A stretch of 64,000 bases of DNA, taken from positions 371,564-435,563 of the forward strand of contig NC_006461.1 in assembly GCF_000091545.1 (NCBI RefSeq), read 5' to 3'. This document shows, in pieces, positions 1 to 7,838 of this stretch. How positions within the stretch are numbered: position 1 is the first letter of the stretch; every line of letters begins with the position of its first letter. The translations under genes were made by a program, and so were the position numbers. The DNA is from Thermus thermophilus HB8. GTDB taxonomy: Bacteria; Deinococcota; Deinococci; Deinococcales; Thermaceae. The notes beneath the pieces are model-generated. The model did not search any database. It saw only the letters and a list, made by a program, of their open reading frames with translations, and was not told the DNA's origin.

Positions 1-315
1 TTCCGCCGCTATGTGGGGGACCGGCTTTTCCGCGTGGCCAAGCCCCACCCCTTCCTCTCGGGAAAGGGGCCCTTGGTGGCGGTGAGGCTTTGGACCCTCA
101 CCCGCAAGACCTTGGGAGGAATTCAGACGGACCTCAAGGGAAGGGCCCTCAAGCCCTTGGGCGAGCCCTTGCCGGGCCTTTTCGCCGCGGGGGAGGCGGC
201 GGGGTTTGGGGGCGGGGCCTTCCACGGGTACAAGGCCCTCGAGGGCACCTTCCTGGGGGGGTGCCTCTTCAGCGGGCTCCAGGCGGCCAAGGGGGTGCTG
301 GAAGGGCTAGAATAG
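1..315 (+). CDS. FAD-dependent dehydrogenase, C-terminal part only
   Basis: The frame is open from base 1 and ends at TAG 313-315, so only about the last 104 residues are present. The tail contains the segment GLFAAGEAAGFGGGAFHGYKA, typical of the last FAD contact in the fumarate reductase/succinate dehydrogenase flavoprotein superfamily, including 3-ketosteroid-dehydrogenase-like FAD-binding dehydrogenases. It sits 4 nt before methylmalonyl-CoA epimerase and is probably in the same operon. The substrate cannot be told from this fragment. Confidence 0.75.
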   Translation, partial: FRRYVGDRLFRVAKPHPFLSGKGPLVAVRLWTLTRKTLGGIQTDLKGRALKPLGEPLPGLFAAGEAAGFGGGAFHGYKALEGTFLGGCLFSGLQAAKGVLEGLE

Positions 316-319
316 CCCC

Positions 320-712
320 ATGCGGCTCCACCACGTGGGCATCGCCGTGGAGGACCTGGAGGAGGCCAAGGCCCGCTACCAAAGCCTGGGCTTCCGGGTG
401 GTGGCGGAAGGGGAGGTGGCCCACCAGGGGGTGCGGGTGGCCCTGCTTAGGGGGGAAGGGGAGGCCCTCCTCGAGCTCCTCTCCCCCCTTGGCCCCGAGA
501 CCCCGGTGGGGCGGTTCCTGGCCAAAAGGGGCCCCGGCCTCCACCACCTGGCCTTCGCCACTTCCCGGATAGAGGAGGACCTGGCCCGGCTCAAAGCGGA
601 AGGGGCGAAGCTTATTGACGAAGCCCCGAGGCCCGGCTTCGGCGGCCACCGGGTGGCCTTCCTCCACCCAAGCTTTGGCCTGGGGGTCCTTTGGGAACTG
701 GTGGAGGCGTAG
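320..712 (+). CDS. mce: methylmalonyl-CoA epimerase
   Basis: 130 residues, the usual length for this vicinal-oxygen-chelate family enzyme. It interconverts (2R)- and (2S)-methylmalonyl-CoA, linking propionyl-CoA metabolism to methylmalonyl-CoA mutase and the TCA cycle. The metal-ligand pattern is visible: HHVGIAV at 4-10, HHLAF at 75-79 and Glu126 in the C-terminal LWELVEA. The stop codon TAG overlaps the GTG start of the next gene by one base. No other propionate gene lies in the window. Confidence 0.88.
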   Translation: MRLHHVGIAVEDLEEAKARYQSLGFRVVAEGEVAHQGVRVALLRGEGEALLELLSPLGPETPVGRFLAKRGPGLHHLAFATSRIEEDLARLKAEGAKLIDEAPRPGFGGHRVAFLHPSFGLGVLWELVEA

Positions 713-1050
713 TGCGCCCCTTCTACGCCCTCCTCGCCCTCCTGTGGATGGGGGTGCTCTGGTGGCTTTCCGAAAGGCCTTTCCCGGGCGCCGGGCTTCC
801 CCATCCTTGGGACAAGCTCGCCCACTTCCTCGCCTACGCCCTCCTCGGGGCCCTTTGGCGGCGGGGCCTTGGGCGGTTCCTCCCCGCCTTCCTCCTCGCC
901 GCCCTCTACGGGGTGGTGGACGAATGGCACCAGAGCCTCGTCCCGGGGCGGGAGGCCTTCGGCCTGGACCTCGTGGCGGACTTCCTCGGGGCCTACGTGG
1001 GGGCTAGAGGGGCGGGTAGATGGGAAGCTCCAGAAGCCTCCCGCCCTTAG
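712..1050 (+). CDS. VanZ-like small membrane protein
   Basis: About 112 residues from GTG 712, which overlaps the preceding TAG; an in-frame TTG at 691 exists but would lie inside mce. The VanZ family signature is present: a first hydrophobic helix, then DKLAHFLAYALLG, then a second helix followed by DEWHQ and a last hydrophobic segment with DLVADFLGAYVG. Function in this family is poorly defined; the name comes from a teicoplanin-resistance gene, which does not imply resistance here. The 3' end overlaps the convergent SDR gene by 47 nt. Confidence 0.75.
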   Translation: MRPFYALLALLWMGVLWWLSERPFPGAGLPHPWDKLAHFLAYALLGALWRRGLGRFLPAFLLAALYGVVDEWHQSLVPGREAFGLDLVADFLGAYVGARGAGRWEAPEASRP

Positions 1051-1687
1051 CCCCCGCCGCCTCCACCACCACCTTGGCCACGAGCTCGGGGGCGATCCAG
1101 CGGGAGAAGTCCGCCTCGGGCATGGCCTTGCGGTTGGCCTCCGTGTCCAGGGTGCCCATGGGGTAGACCACGAGGAAGCGCACCCCCTCCACCTCCCCCT
1201 GCAAGGACCTCAAGAGGCTCGCCAGGGCGGTTTTGGCCGCGGTGTAGAGGGCCCTTCCCGGGCCCGCCCCCGTCCAGGCGGGGCCGGCGGCGAAGGCGGC
1301 GAAGAAGCCCTCCCCCCGCTTGGCCATGTAAGGCAGGACGGCCTTGAGGAGGTTGAAGGTGGTGCGGAGGTTCAGGTCCAGCATCCAGTCGTAAAGCCCC
1401 GGGTCGGTGTCCAAAAACCGCCCGGCGGCGAAGCCGCCCACGGTGTGGACCACCCCGTAGAGGGGGGCCTCCTCCTCCACGAACCGGGCCAGGGCCAGGG
1501 CTTCCTCCAGCCGGGTGAGGTCGGCGACGAAGGTCTTGGCCCCCACGGCCTGGGCCCGTTCCGCCATGCGCTCGGGCCTGGGGTCGGAGAGGAAGAGCCT
1601 GGCCCCCGCCTGGTGGAAGGCGGGGATGAGGGCCCGGCTTAGGGCCCCTCCGGCCCCGGTGATGAGAAAGGCCTTCCCTTGGAGCAT
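1004..1687 (-). CDS. short-chain dehydrogenase/reductase family protein
   Basis: 227 residues with a Rossmann-fold SDR pattern. The nucleotide-binding turn is GAGGALSRAL (about residues 11-20), shifted from the classical TGxxxGIG because the last glycine is replaced by Ser-Arg. The catalytic pair appears as YTAAK (about 150). It starts 4 nt after the stop of the lipoprotein gene, so it is the last member of the lptF-lptG-lptD-lipoprotein operon. The substrate is unknown. The C-terminal 47 nt overlap the opposing VanZ-like gene. Confidence 0.8.
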   Translation of the reverse strand: MLQGKAFLITGAGGALSRALIPAFHQAGARLFLSDPRPERMAERAQAVGAKTFVADLTRLEEALALARFVEEEAPLYGVVHTVGGFAAGRFLDTDPGLYDWMLDLNLRTTFNLLKAVLPYMAKRGEGFFAAFAAGPAWTGAGPGRALYTAAKTALASLLRSLQGEVEGVRFLVVYPMGTLDTEANRKAMPEADFSRWIAPELVAKVVVEAAGAKGGRLLELPIYPPL

Positions 1688-1691
1688 GCCC

Positions 1692-2681
1692 CTATTCTAC
1701 GGGGAGGAAGGCCAGGGCCTTGGGGGCGAGGCCCAAGGAGAGGATGGCCACCCTTTGGGGCGGGGAGGGGACGAGGTCGTAGACGTAGAGGAGGCTTCCG
1801 GAGGCCAGGTACAGGTACCCGTCCTGGCCCATGGCCCCTGCGGCGAAATCGGTGTAGGCCTCGAGGACCGAAGAGGCCCTGGGCTCCAGGACCTGGAAGC
1901 CCCGGCCGTAGACCGCAAGGCCCGCCACCGGGTCCAGGGCGAGGCGGGGGACGCCGAAGAAGTCCCCGAGGACCCTTTGGCTTCCCAGGGCCTCGCCTTG
2001 GAGGGTGTAGAGGCGGGCCTCGAGGTTTAGGCTTCCTAGGCCGAGGAGCCTTCCCTTGGCGGCGTCCGCCCGGAGGTCAAAGGGGGCGGCGTCCAAGGGG
2101 GGGCTGAGGGGCCTTTCCAGGGAAGGGGTTCCCTCTGGGTCCTGGGCCGGGCGAAAGCCCATGGCCGCCGAGGTGAGGTAGGCCAGGAGGTCCAGGCTCC
2201 CCTGGGGGAGGAGGGCGAGGCGGGCGGCGGGGTCCAGGCCCGTGAGGTCGGCCTCAAGGAGGCTTCCGCTCCCGTCCAGAGGCCAGAGGAAGGCCCGGGC
2301 CGCGGCGGGGCAGTGGAGGAGGAGGGCGCCTTGCCCGAGGCGGAGGTACCCCCCCGTGCAGTCCACCCCTGGGGGCAAGCCCTGGTCCGCGGCGGTGCCC
2401 TTCGGGACGGAGGTTTCGCTGAAGCCCGTGGCGTCGTAGGCCTCCACCCGGTCGGGGAAGAGGAGGTAGAGCCTCTGGAAGGTGGGGCTGTAGGCCAGGT
2501 CCTGGAGGCCCGGGGTCGCCCACGTCTCCACCGGGGTTCCGGTCCCCCTTTGGAGGTCTTGGGCCCGGTAGAAGCGCACCTCGTCCCCTCCCCCCGCCGC
2601 CAGGAGGGCGGGAAGGGGGGGCTCCTGGCTTCCCGTGCAGGCGGTGAGGAAAAGGAGGAGGAGAAACCCAAGCCGCTTCAC
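1692..2681 (-). CDS. secreted lipoprotein, possible Lpt-associated protein
   Basis: 329 residues from GTG 2681; the longer open frame upstream is antisense-like sequence inside lptD. The N-terminus is a lipoprotein signal: hydrophobic stretch then LTAC with Cys15 as the expected lipidated residue. The rest resembles a repetitive beta-structure, with recurring segments such as DLAYSPTFQRLYLLFPD and GYLRLGQGALLLHCP, suggesting a beta-propeller; this is inferred by eye. Its GTG overlaps the lptD stop (GTGA), so translation is coupled. It occupies the place where an LptE-like lipoprotein might be expected, but is far larger than LptE and no homology was seen. Confidence 0.72.
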   Translation of the reverse strand: MKRLGFLLLLFLTACTGSQEPPLPALLAAGGGDEVRFYRAQDLQRGTGTPVETWATPGLQDLAYSPTFQRLYLLFPDRVEAYDATGFSETSVPKGTAADQGLPPGVDCTGGYLRLGQGALLLHCPAAARAFLWPLDGSGSLLEADLTGLDPAARLALLPQGSLDLLAYLTSAAMGFRPAQDPEGTPSLERPLSPPLDAAPFDLRADAAKGRLLGLGSLNLEARLYTLQGEALGSQRVLGDFFGVPRLALDPVAGLAVYGRGFQVLEPRASSVLEAYTDFAAGAMGQDGYLYLASGSLLYVYDLVPSPPQRVAILSLGLAPKALAFLPVE

Positions 2682-5152
2682 GGCAGACCTCCCAAGCGCA
2701 CGCCTTCCTCGTCCATAAGTACCTCCGCCGCCTGCCCCCCGTAGAGGAAGGCGAGGCGCACCTCGTTCTTGGCCGCGTCCAGGGTGAAGCGCATGGCCCA
2801 GCAGCACCGGTCCAGGGTGAGGAGGAACTTGGGCTTCAGGGGGGTTCCCGGGAGGTTCTGGGTGAGGAGGGCGGCGAGGTGGAGTTTGGTGTTCTCCCGG
2901 CCGAGGAAGGTGAGGGTGGGGCCGAAGTTCCTGAGGGCGAGGGCGTAGCCTTCGGGACTGGTGGGGCTTCGGGTGTAGGTGAGGCTTCCCGAGAGGGCAA
3001 GCCCCGGGAGGGCGTTTTCCCCCCTTTCGTCGGGCGGGGTGGGCCCCCAAAGCTCCAGGCCGCCAGAGAGGGCGAGGTCCTTCAGGTAGACCTCCCCGTC
3101 CTCCACCTCGGGAAGGTGCAGGTTGGCCGTGAGGCGGAAGGTCGCCTCGGGGAGGGCCTGGGTGAGGCCGAGGCGGAGGTTCGTCCCCCGGAAGCCCTCC
3201 TGGTACCGCCCGGAGAGGAGGAGGTCTAGGAGGGGTCCCGGGGCGCTTCCCGAGCGGAAGCCCGCCTGGTAGGCGAGGGCGGTGGGGTCCAGGGTGGCCT
3301 GGAGGGAGAGGCTTTGCCGGCCCAGGATGGCTTGGCCCGAGGCCTGGAGGGTGTCCTTGGGCCAGTCCCTCCGGGCCTGGAGGGTGTAGGCCTCCTGGCC
3401 CTCCCGGTAGGCCAGGGTGAGGCTCGTCTCCAGGGCCCCTTCCCCGTTCAGGCCGTGGCGGTGGGCGAGGTTTAGGCTTCCCGCGGGGAGGGCGTAGGCC
3501 CCCTGGAGGAGGAGGGGGTCAAAGAGGGCCTTTGGGTGGTCGTAGCGGAGGCTTGCCCGTAAAGAGAAGGGGTAGGGGGTGAGGCTACCCTCCAGGCGGG
3601 TCTCCAGGGGGCCTTCCTCCAGGTCCCGCTTGTGGTAGAGGAGGAGGCCGTACCCCCGGTCCTGGAGCCTGGCCTCGGCCTCCAGGGGGAGGTAGGCTTC
3701 CTTTTCCAGGTCCCACCCCCCCTTGAGGGAGAGGGCGAGGGGCCTTTCCCGGAAGCCTAGGCCTAAGGTGGCCTGGTGGGTCCTCCGCTGGGGCAAGGCG
3801 TCAAAGCGGAAGGGGCTTTCCCCTTCCTGGACGCTCCTCAGGTAGCCCGCCTCGAGGCTTACCCCCCCGAGGGCCTGGCGAAAGGCGAGGCTCGTGCTCC
3901 AGTCCACCTGGCGCTCGTGTTCCCCGTCGGGGTTCTGGGTGGTGTAGTAGAAGCCGCGGAAGCGGTTCTCCCCCCGCAGGGTGGCCCCGGGCCAGGGGGC
4001 GAGGACGAGACTTTCCGTGTGGGCGAGGAGAAGCCTCCCCGCTTCGGCGTAGGGGCCGAGGGCCCGGGCGGAGCGGTTTAGGGGGTTGGTCTCCGCCAGG
4101 TAGCGCCCCGCCTGCAGGCTCAGCTGTAGGCTGAAGGGGCCCTGGCGGAGGGTGGGGCTTTGCGCCTCCAGCTCGGGGAGGCGCTGGAGGGCGCGGGGCG
4201 GGGGGGTGGAGGGGTCGTGGTCCAGGAAGCCCTCGAGCCGCAAGGCGTAGCGCCAGTCCTGGGGGGTGGGGGTGCCGGGGAGGAGGGCCTCGAGGCGGAA
4301 GCGGGTGAGCTTCTCCTGGGTGTCGTCCCGCTCCACCAGGGCCGCGACCGAAAACCCGGCCCGCTTCAGGCCGTACTCCCCCCGGTACTGGAAGGTGTCG
4401 GGGGGCGTGTGGAGGAAGAAGTAGCGCTCCTTGGCCTCCCCGGTGCCGTAGTGGTCCAGGCCGAAGCCGTAGCCCCGGCCCTGGTAGTAGCGGAGGAGGG
4501 TGTAGCCGAGGCCGAAGGCGGCCACATAGGGGAGGTCGGCCTTCACATAGAGGCCCCCCTCGTCCTGGCCCACCTCGAGGCGGGGCCGCCTCTCCGAGAG
4601 GTAGAGGAGGAGGACGGGCAGGGTGAGGACGGGCTTCTCCTGGACCAGGAGGGTCACGTCCCGGGCCACCACCCGGTCCCCGGGGTAGAGGACGATCTCC
4701 CGGGCGCGGAAGGCGTAGTCGGGAACCTCCTGGCCGCACGAGGCGCACGGGGTGGCGTAGCCCCGTTCCAGGAGGATCGCCCCCGCCGCCCGCTGGCAGA
4801 CGGGGCCGGTGAGGAGGAGGTTCTCGGCCTCTATGCGGACCTCGAGGGCGTCAAAGCTCTCGTCGGCGAGGTCCACCTGGAGCTCCTCCGCCTCAATGAG
4901 GCGCCCCTCCCGGTCCCGGTAGCGCACCCCTCCCGAGAGCAAAAGGAGCCGCCTTTCCCGGAAGTAGACCACCCGCTTGGCCTCCAGCGTCTCCCCCTCC
5001 CGCTCCAGGCGCACGGGTTCTCCCACGAGGACGTAGACTTCCTCCCCCCCTTCCTGCCTAAGCTCCAGCCTTTCCGCCTCCAGGACCTTGATCACCCTCT
5101 CCTCTGCGAGGGCGGGAAGGAGGAGGAAGAGGAGAAGGGGAAGCCACCTCAC
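2678..5152 (-). CDS. lptD: LptD/OstA-family outer-membrane assembly protein
   Basis: 824 residues with a Sec signal peptide (MRWLPLLLFLLLPALAEE). Residues about 20-250 are the periplasmic OstA/LptA-like jellyroll, with repeated strands such as LEAKRVVYFRERRLLLLSGG and a Cys-containing turn ATPCASCGQEVPDYAF. The remainder is a long series of alternating-hydrophobic beta strands expected for the outer-membrane barrel. In the known pathway LptD inserts lipopolysaccharide into the outer leaflet. The gene overlaps lptG upstream and the lipoprotein gene downstream by 4 nt each. The cargo in this organism is an open question. Confidence 0.85.
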   Translation of the reverse strand: MRWLPLLLFLLLPALAEERVIKVLEAERLELRQEGGEEVYVLVGEPVRLEREGETLEAKRVVYFRERRLLLLSGGVRYRDREGRLIEAEELQVDLADESFDALEVRIEAENLLLTGPVCQRAAGAILLERGYATPCASCGQEVPDYAFRAREIVLYPGDRVVARDVTLLVQEKPVLTLPVLLLYLSERRPRLEVGQDEGGLYVKADLPYVAAFGLGYTLLRYYQGRGYGFGLDHYGTGEAKERYFFLHTPPDTFQYRGEYGLKRAGFSVAALVERDDTQEKLTRFRLEALLPGTPTPQDWRYALRLEGFLDHDPSTPPPRALQRLPELEAQSPTLRQGPFSLQLSLQAGRYLAETNPLNRSARALGPYAEAGRLLLAHTESLVLAPWPGATLRGENRFRGFYYTTQNPDGEHERQVDWSTSLAFRQALGGVSLEAGYLRSVQEGESPFRFDALPQRRTHQATLGLGFRERPLALSLKGGWDLEKEAYLPLEAEARLQDRGYGLLLYHKRDLEEGPLETRLEGSLTPYPFSLRASLRYDHPKALFDPLLLQGAYALPAGSLNLAHRHGLNGEGALETSLTLAYREGQEAYTLQARRDWPKDTLQASGQAILGRQSLSLQATLDPTALAYQAGFRSGSAPGPLLDLLLSGRYQEGFRGTNLRLGLTQALPEATFRLTANLHLPEVEDGEVYLKDLALSGGLELWGPTPPDERGENALPGLALSGSLTYTRSPTSPEGYALALRNFGPTLTFLGRENTKLHLAALLTQNLPGTPLKPKFLLTLDRCCWAMRFTLDAAKNEVRLAFLYGGQAAEVLMDEEGVRLGGLP

Positions 5153-6192
5153 CGCCGCCCTCCCAGGAAGAGGAAAAGGCCCAAGGCCCCGTAGAGGAGG
5201 TTGGGGCCGAAGGCGGCGAGGAAGGGGTCCAGGGCGTTCTGCTCCCCCATGATCCGCCCCACGCTCCAGGTGGCGTAGTAGAAGAAGGTGAGGACGGCCA
5301 CCCCCACAAGCCCGAGGCTGCGGCTTCCCCCGAGGAGGTAGAAGGCGAGGCCCACGGCGAAGAGGGCGAAGACGGGGGCGGCCAGGGGCTCGGCGAAGCG
5401 GCGGTAGTAGGTGGTGGCCTCGAGGCCCGCCCGCACCCCCATCTGGCGGAGCCTTTGCACCTCCTTTCGGAGCTCGGCCAGGGTCATCCGGTTCGCTGGG
5501 TTCTGCCAGGGGTCAAAGGTGAGGTCCTTGAGGACGAGCTCCCCCCGCTGAAAGCGCGCCAGGGTCCGGGGGCGGCTTCCCTCGTAGGTGATGCGGGTCC
5601 CCTCCTCCACGTGCAGCACCCCGCCGCGGAAGCTTCCCCGCTCGGCGAGGAGGACCTCCTCCCGGGAGAGGACCCTGAGGGCCCCGATGGCCTCCCCCTC
5701 CACCTTCCCCACGTAGACCACCCGGCCTTGGGCGTCCTGGAAGGTCGCCCCCGGGGTGAGGAGGGCCCGGGGGCGCTCCAGGACCTCCCGCCTCAGGAGG
5801 TCCTGCCCCTTGGCGAGGGCTTGGGGGACGAGGCCCTCCCCGAGGAGGAAGGCGGCGAGGGCGATGGCGGTCCCGAGGAGGAGGAAGGGAAGGAGGAGGC
5901 GCTCCCGCCGCACCCCGAGGGCCAGGAGGGCCTTGAGTTCCGCGTCCTCCCCCAGGCGGGAGAGGAGGACGAGGAGGGCGAAGAGGTAGGCCACGGGCGC
6001 GCCCCGGGCCAGGGCCTCGGGGGTGCGGAAGAGGAGGTAGCGGAGGAGGGTGTAGGGGTCGGCCCCCTTGGCCACCAGGGGGGCCAGGACCTCGTACACC
6101 GCCCCGCCCAGGAAGAGGAGGACGATGACGAGGAGCCCGCCGCCGAAGAGGGGCAGGGTTTCCCGCAGGAGGTAGCGGTCCAGGGTCTTCAC
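5149..6192 (-). CDS. lptG: LptF/LptG-family permease, second copy
   Basis: 347 residues of the YjgP/YjgQ family, the inner-membrane half of the Lpt exporter. An N-terminal hydrophobic block (about 13-110) contains the first transmembrane helices, a central soluble region of about 150 residues is the periplasmic jellyroll, and three hydrophobic helices follow after about 260. It begins MKTLDRYLLRETLPLFGGGL, the characteristic opening of the family. The start overlaps the preceding paralogue by 4 nt. Assignment as G rather than F is by gene order only. Confidence 0.85.
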   Translation of the reverse strand: MKTLDRYLLRETLPLFGGGLLVIVLLFLGGAVYEVLAPLVAKGADPYTLLRYLLFRTPEALARGAPVAYLFALLVLLSRLGEDAELKALLALGVRRERLLLPFLLLGTAIALAAFLLGEGLVPQALAKGQDLLRREVLERPRALLTPGATFQDAQGRVVYVGKVEGEAIGALRVLSREEVLLAERGSFRGGVLHVEEGTRITYEGSRPRTLARFQRGELVLKDLTFDPWQNPANRMTLAELRKEVQRLRQMGVRAGLEATTYYRRFAEPLAAPVFALFAVGLAFYLLGGSRSLGLVGVAVLTFFYYATWSVGRIMGEQNALDPFLAAFGPNLLYGALGLFLFLGGRR

Positions 6193-7199
6193 CGTAGCCT
6201 CCAGGCGAGCGCCCCCGCCAAGGCCCCGTAGAAGAGGTCGGGGAGGTAGGCGAGGAGGGGGCTTACGTCGTAGCGGGCGAGCTGGGCGGCCAGGGTCCAG
6301 AGGACGTAGTAGCCGAAGATGAGGAGGACCACCCCCAGGAAGGCCCAGGCGGCTTCCCGCAAGGAGAGGCCTAAGGCGGCGGCGGCCGCCCCCAGGACCA
6401 GGCCCCCCAGGGCGTCCGCCAGGCGGCGGTGGAAGGCGAAGCGGGCCTCGGGCTCCACCTGGGCCCGGGCCCAGAGCTCCTCGAGGGGGGTGGAGTCGTA
6501 GGGGTCCCGGGAGCCCAGGCTCTCCTTGGGGCGGAACCGGGCGGGGAAGGGGAGGACGCCCTCAAAGGGCCGGACCTCCTCCCCCTCCACCACGTAGCCC
6601 TTGAGGCGCCATCCTTCCTCGTCCCAAAGGCCCTCCTCGGCGCTGTAGACCCGGCCCCTCTCGTCCACCACCCGCACCCCCCGGAGCCGGTTTCCCTCTG
6701 GCTCGGGGTAGACCTCCTCGGCGAAGTACACGCCGAGGCCCGGGGGGGCGTAGACCTGGCGGCGCAGGACCCCGGAGGCCCCGCCCTCCCCGTAGAGGAT
6801 CCGGCCCAGGAGCCCGTCGTAGGCCTCCTGGGACCGGGGCCTGAGCTCCGCCAGGTTGAGGAGGTTGAGGAGGCTTACGGCGAGGGCCAGAAGGACGAGG
6901 GGCCTGAGGAGGGCCAAGGGGGGGACCCCCGCGGCGTAGGCCGCCTTGAGCTCCGAGCGGCGGATGAGCCCCGCAAGCCCCACCAGCACGGCGAAGACCA
7001 GCCCTAAGGGGAGGGCGAGGCTTAGGGTCCAGGGCAGGCGGTAGAGGACGAGAAGCCCCACCTCCCGGGCCCCCACCCCCCGGGAGAGGAGGACCCCCGA
7101 GAGGCTGGAGAGGAGGTCAAAGGTGAGGAGGGCGGCGAAGAGGAAGACCCCCACCAGGTAAGGGACGAGGACCTCCCGGAGGACGTAGCGCCCCAGCAC
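6189..7199 (-). CDS. lptF: LptF/LptG-family permease, first copy
   Basis: 336 residues from GTG 7199, opening MLGRYVLREVLVPYLVGVFL, with the same layout as its neighbour: N-terminal membrane helices, a periplasmic jellyroll insert and three C-terminal helices. It would form the heterodimeric permease that, with LptB ATPase, extracts lipid from the inner membrane. It is the first gene of the envelope operon. A TATACT hexamer ends 6 nt before the GTG, so the transcript should be almost leaderless. The likely LptB partner lies separately at 41209. Confidence 0.85.
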   Translation of the reverse strand: MLGRYVLREVLVPYLVGVFLFAALLTFDLLSSLSGVLLSRGVGAREVGLLVLYRLPWTLSLALPLGLVFAVLVGLAGLIRRSELKAAYAAGVPPLALLRPLVLLALAVSLLNLLNLAELRPRSQEAYDGLLGRILYGEGGASGVLRRQVYAPPGLGVYFAEEVYPEPEGNRLRGVRVVDERGRVYSAEEGLWDEEGWRLKGYVVEGEEVRPFEGVLPFPARFRPKESLGSRDPYDSTPLEELWARAQVEPEARFAFHRRLADALGGLVLGAAAAALGLSLREAAWAFLGVVLLIFGYYVLWTLAAQLARYDVSPLLAYLPDLFYGALAGALAWRLR

Positions 7200-7205
7200 G
7201 GGGGA

Positions 7206-7211
7206 AGTATA
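7206..7211 (-). promoter_or_regulatory. -10 hexamer of the lptF-lptG-lptD operon
   Basis: TATACT on the minus strand, 6 nt upstream of GTG 7199. No convincing -35 element is visible at the expected distance. The spacing predicts transcription starting at or within a few bases of the start codon. Confidence 0.6.
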
Positions 7212-7254
7212 CGCAAGGCGGATGAGAAAACGAGGAAGCCCCGCCGCGGGGGGC

Positions 7255-7671
7255 TTAGGCGGCCTGGGCGATCACGTGGATCACCGGGAGGCCGAAGCGC
7301 TCCGCCTGGGTGTGGACGTCCAGCCTAAGCCACCGGGAAGGCCCCGGGGGCAGGGTGGAGAGGACGATGGCCTGGTAGGCCCCGGGGTGGGCGAGGAGCT
7401 CCTCCTCTATGGCGAGGAGGGGGGAGATGTCCCCCGCCTTGGCCTCCTCCACGGGGATGCCCTGGGCCTCGAGGGCCCGCTTGGCCGCCGCCGCTTCCTC
7501 CTCGGCCCGGCGCCGCACCTCGTTCTCCTCGTAGACCCACCCGGGAGGGGGGACCGCCGGGACCAGGAGGACGAAGCGGGCCTCCGGGTCTTGGGCCAAA
7601 AGCTCCTTGAGCTTGGCGGCGAGCTCCGGGCTCTTGGCCGTGCGGTGGGCCACCACCAGGTACCGGGCCAT
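7255..7671 (-). CDS. universal-stress-protein-like alpha/beta protein
   Basis: 138 residues, starting MARYLVVAHRTAKSPELAAKL after a good ribosome site (GGGAGG 8 nt upstream of ATG 7671). It alternates beta strands (YLVVAH, RFVLLVPA, AIVLSTLP) with charged helices, as in the UspA/HUP-domain fold. A clear ATP-binding G-2x-G-9x-G(S/T) motif is not seen; the late segment STLPPGPSRWLRLDV is the nearest equivalent. Role unknown; monocistronic by appearance, with a TACACT hexamer upstream. Confidence 0.6.
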   Translation of the reverse strand: MARYLVVAHRTAKSPELAAKLKELLAQDPEARFVLLVPAVPPPGWVYEENEVRRRAEEEAAAAKRALEAQGIPVEEAKAGDISPLLAIEEELLAHPGAYQAIVLSTLPPGPSRWLRLDVHTQAERFGLPVIHVIAQAA

Positions 7672-7695
7672 GCCGCACCTCCCTTCCCTGTTTCC

Positions 7696-7730
7696 AGTGT
7701 AGCGCTGGATTTCGTGTTATCGTTCCAGTA
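7696..7730. promoter_or_regulatory. upstream region of the USP-like gene with CCAG/CTGG inverted repeats
   Basis: On the minus strand TACACT (7696-7701) is a plausible -10 for the gene starting at 7671. The surrounding AT-richer DNA carries TTCCAG, CTGGAT and TTCCAG in alternating orientation (about 7692-7728), giving two overlapping inverted repeats, one across the -10. This arrangement could bind a dimeric regulator. The remaining DNA up to 7838 holds no gene that I can support. Confidence 0.35.
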
Positions 7731-7838
7731 AAGGCCACCGCGCCGCCGGAAAACCCCGTAAGGCCCGCGGCTTTTTGCATACCCCTTTGCAAGGGAGCAA
7801 GCCGTGGTAGAATGAAGGAGTCAGCGGACAAAGAAGCC

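Noticed and set aside
2682..3050. N-terminal extension of the lipoprotein frame
   Set aside because: It is antisense-like low-complexity sequence within lptD; GTG 2681 gives a proper lipoprotein signal.
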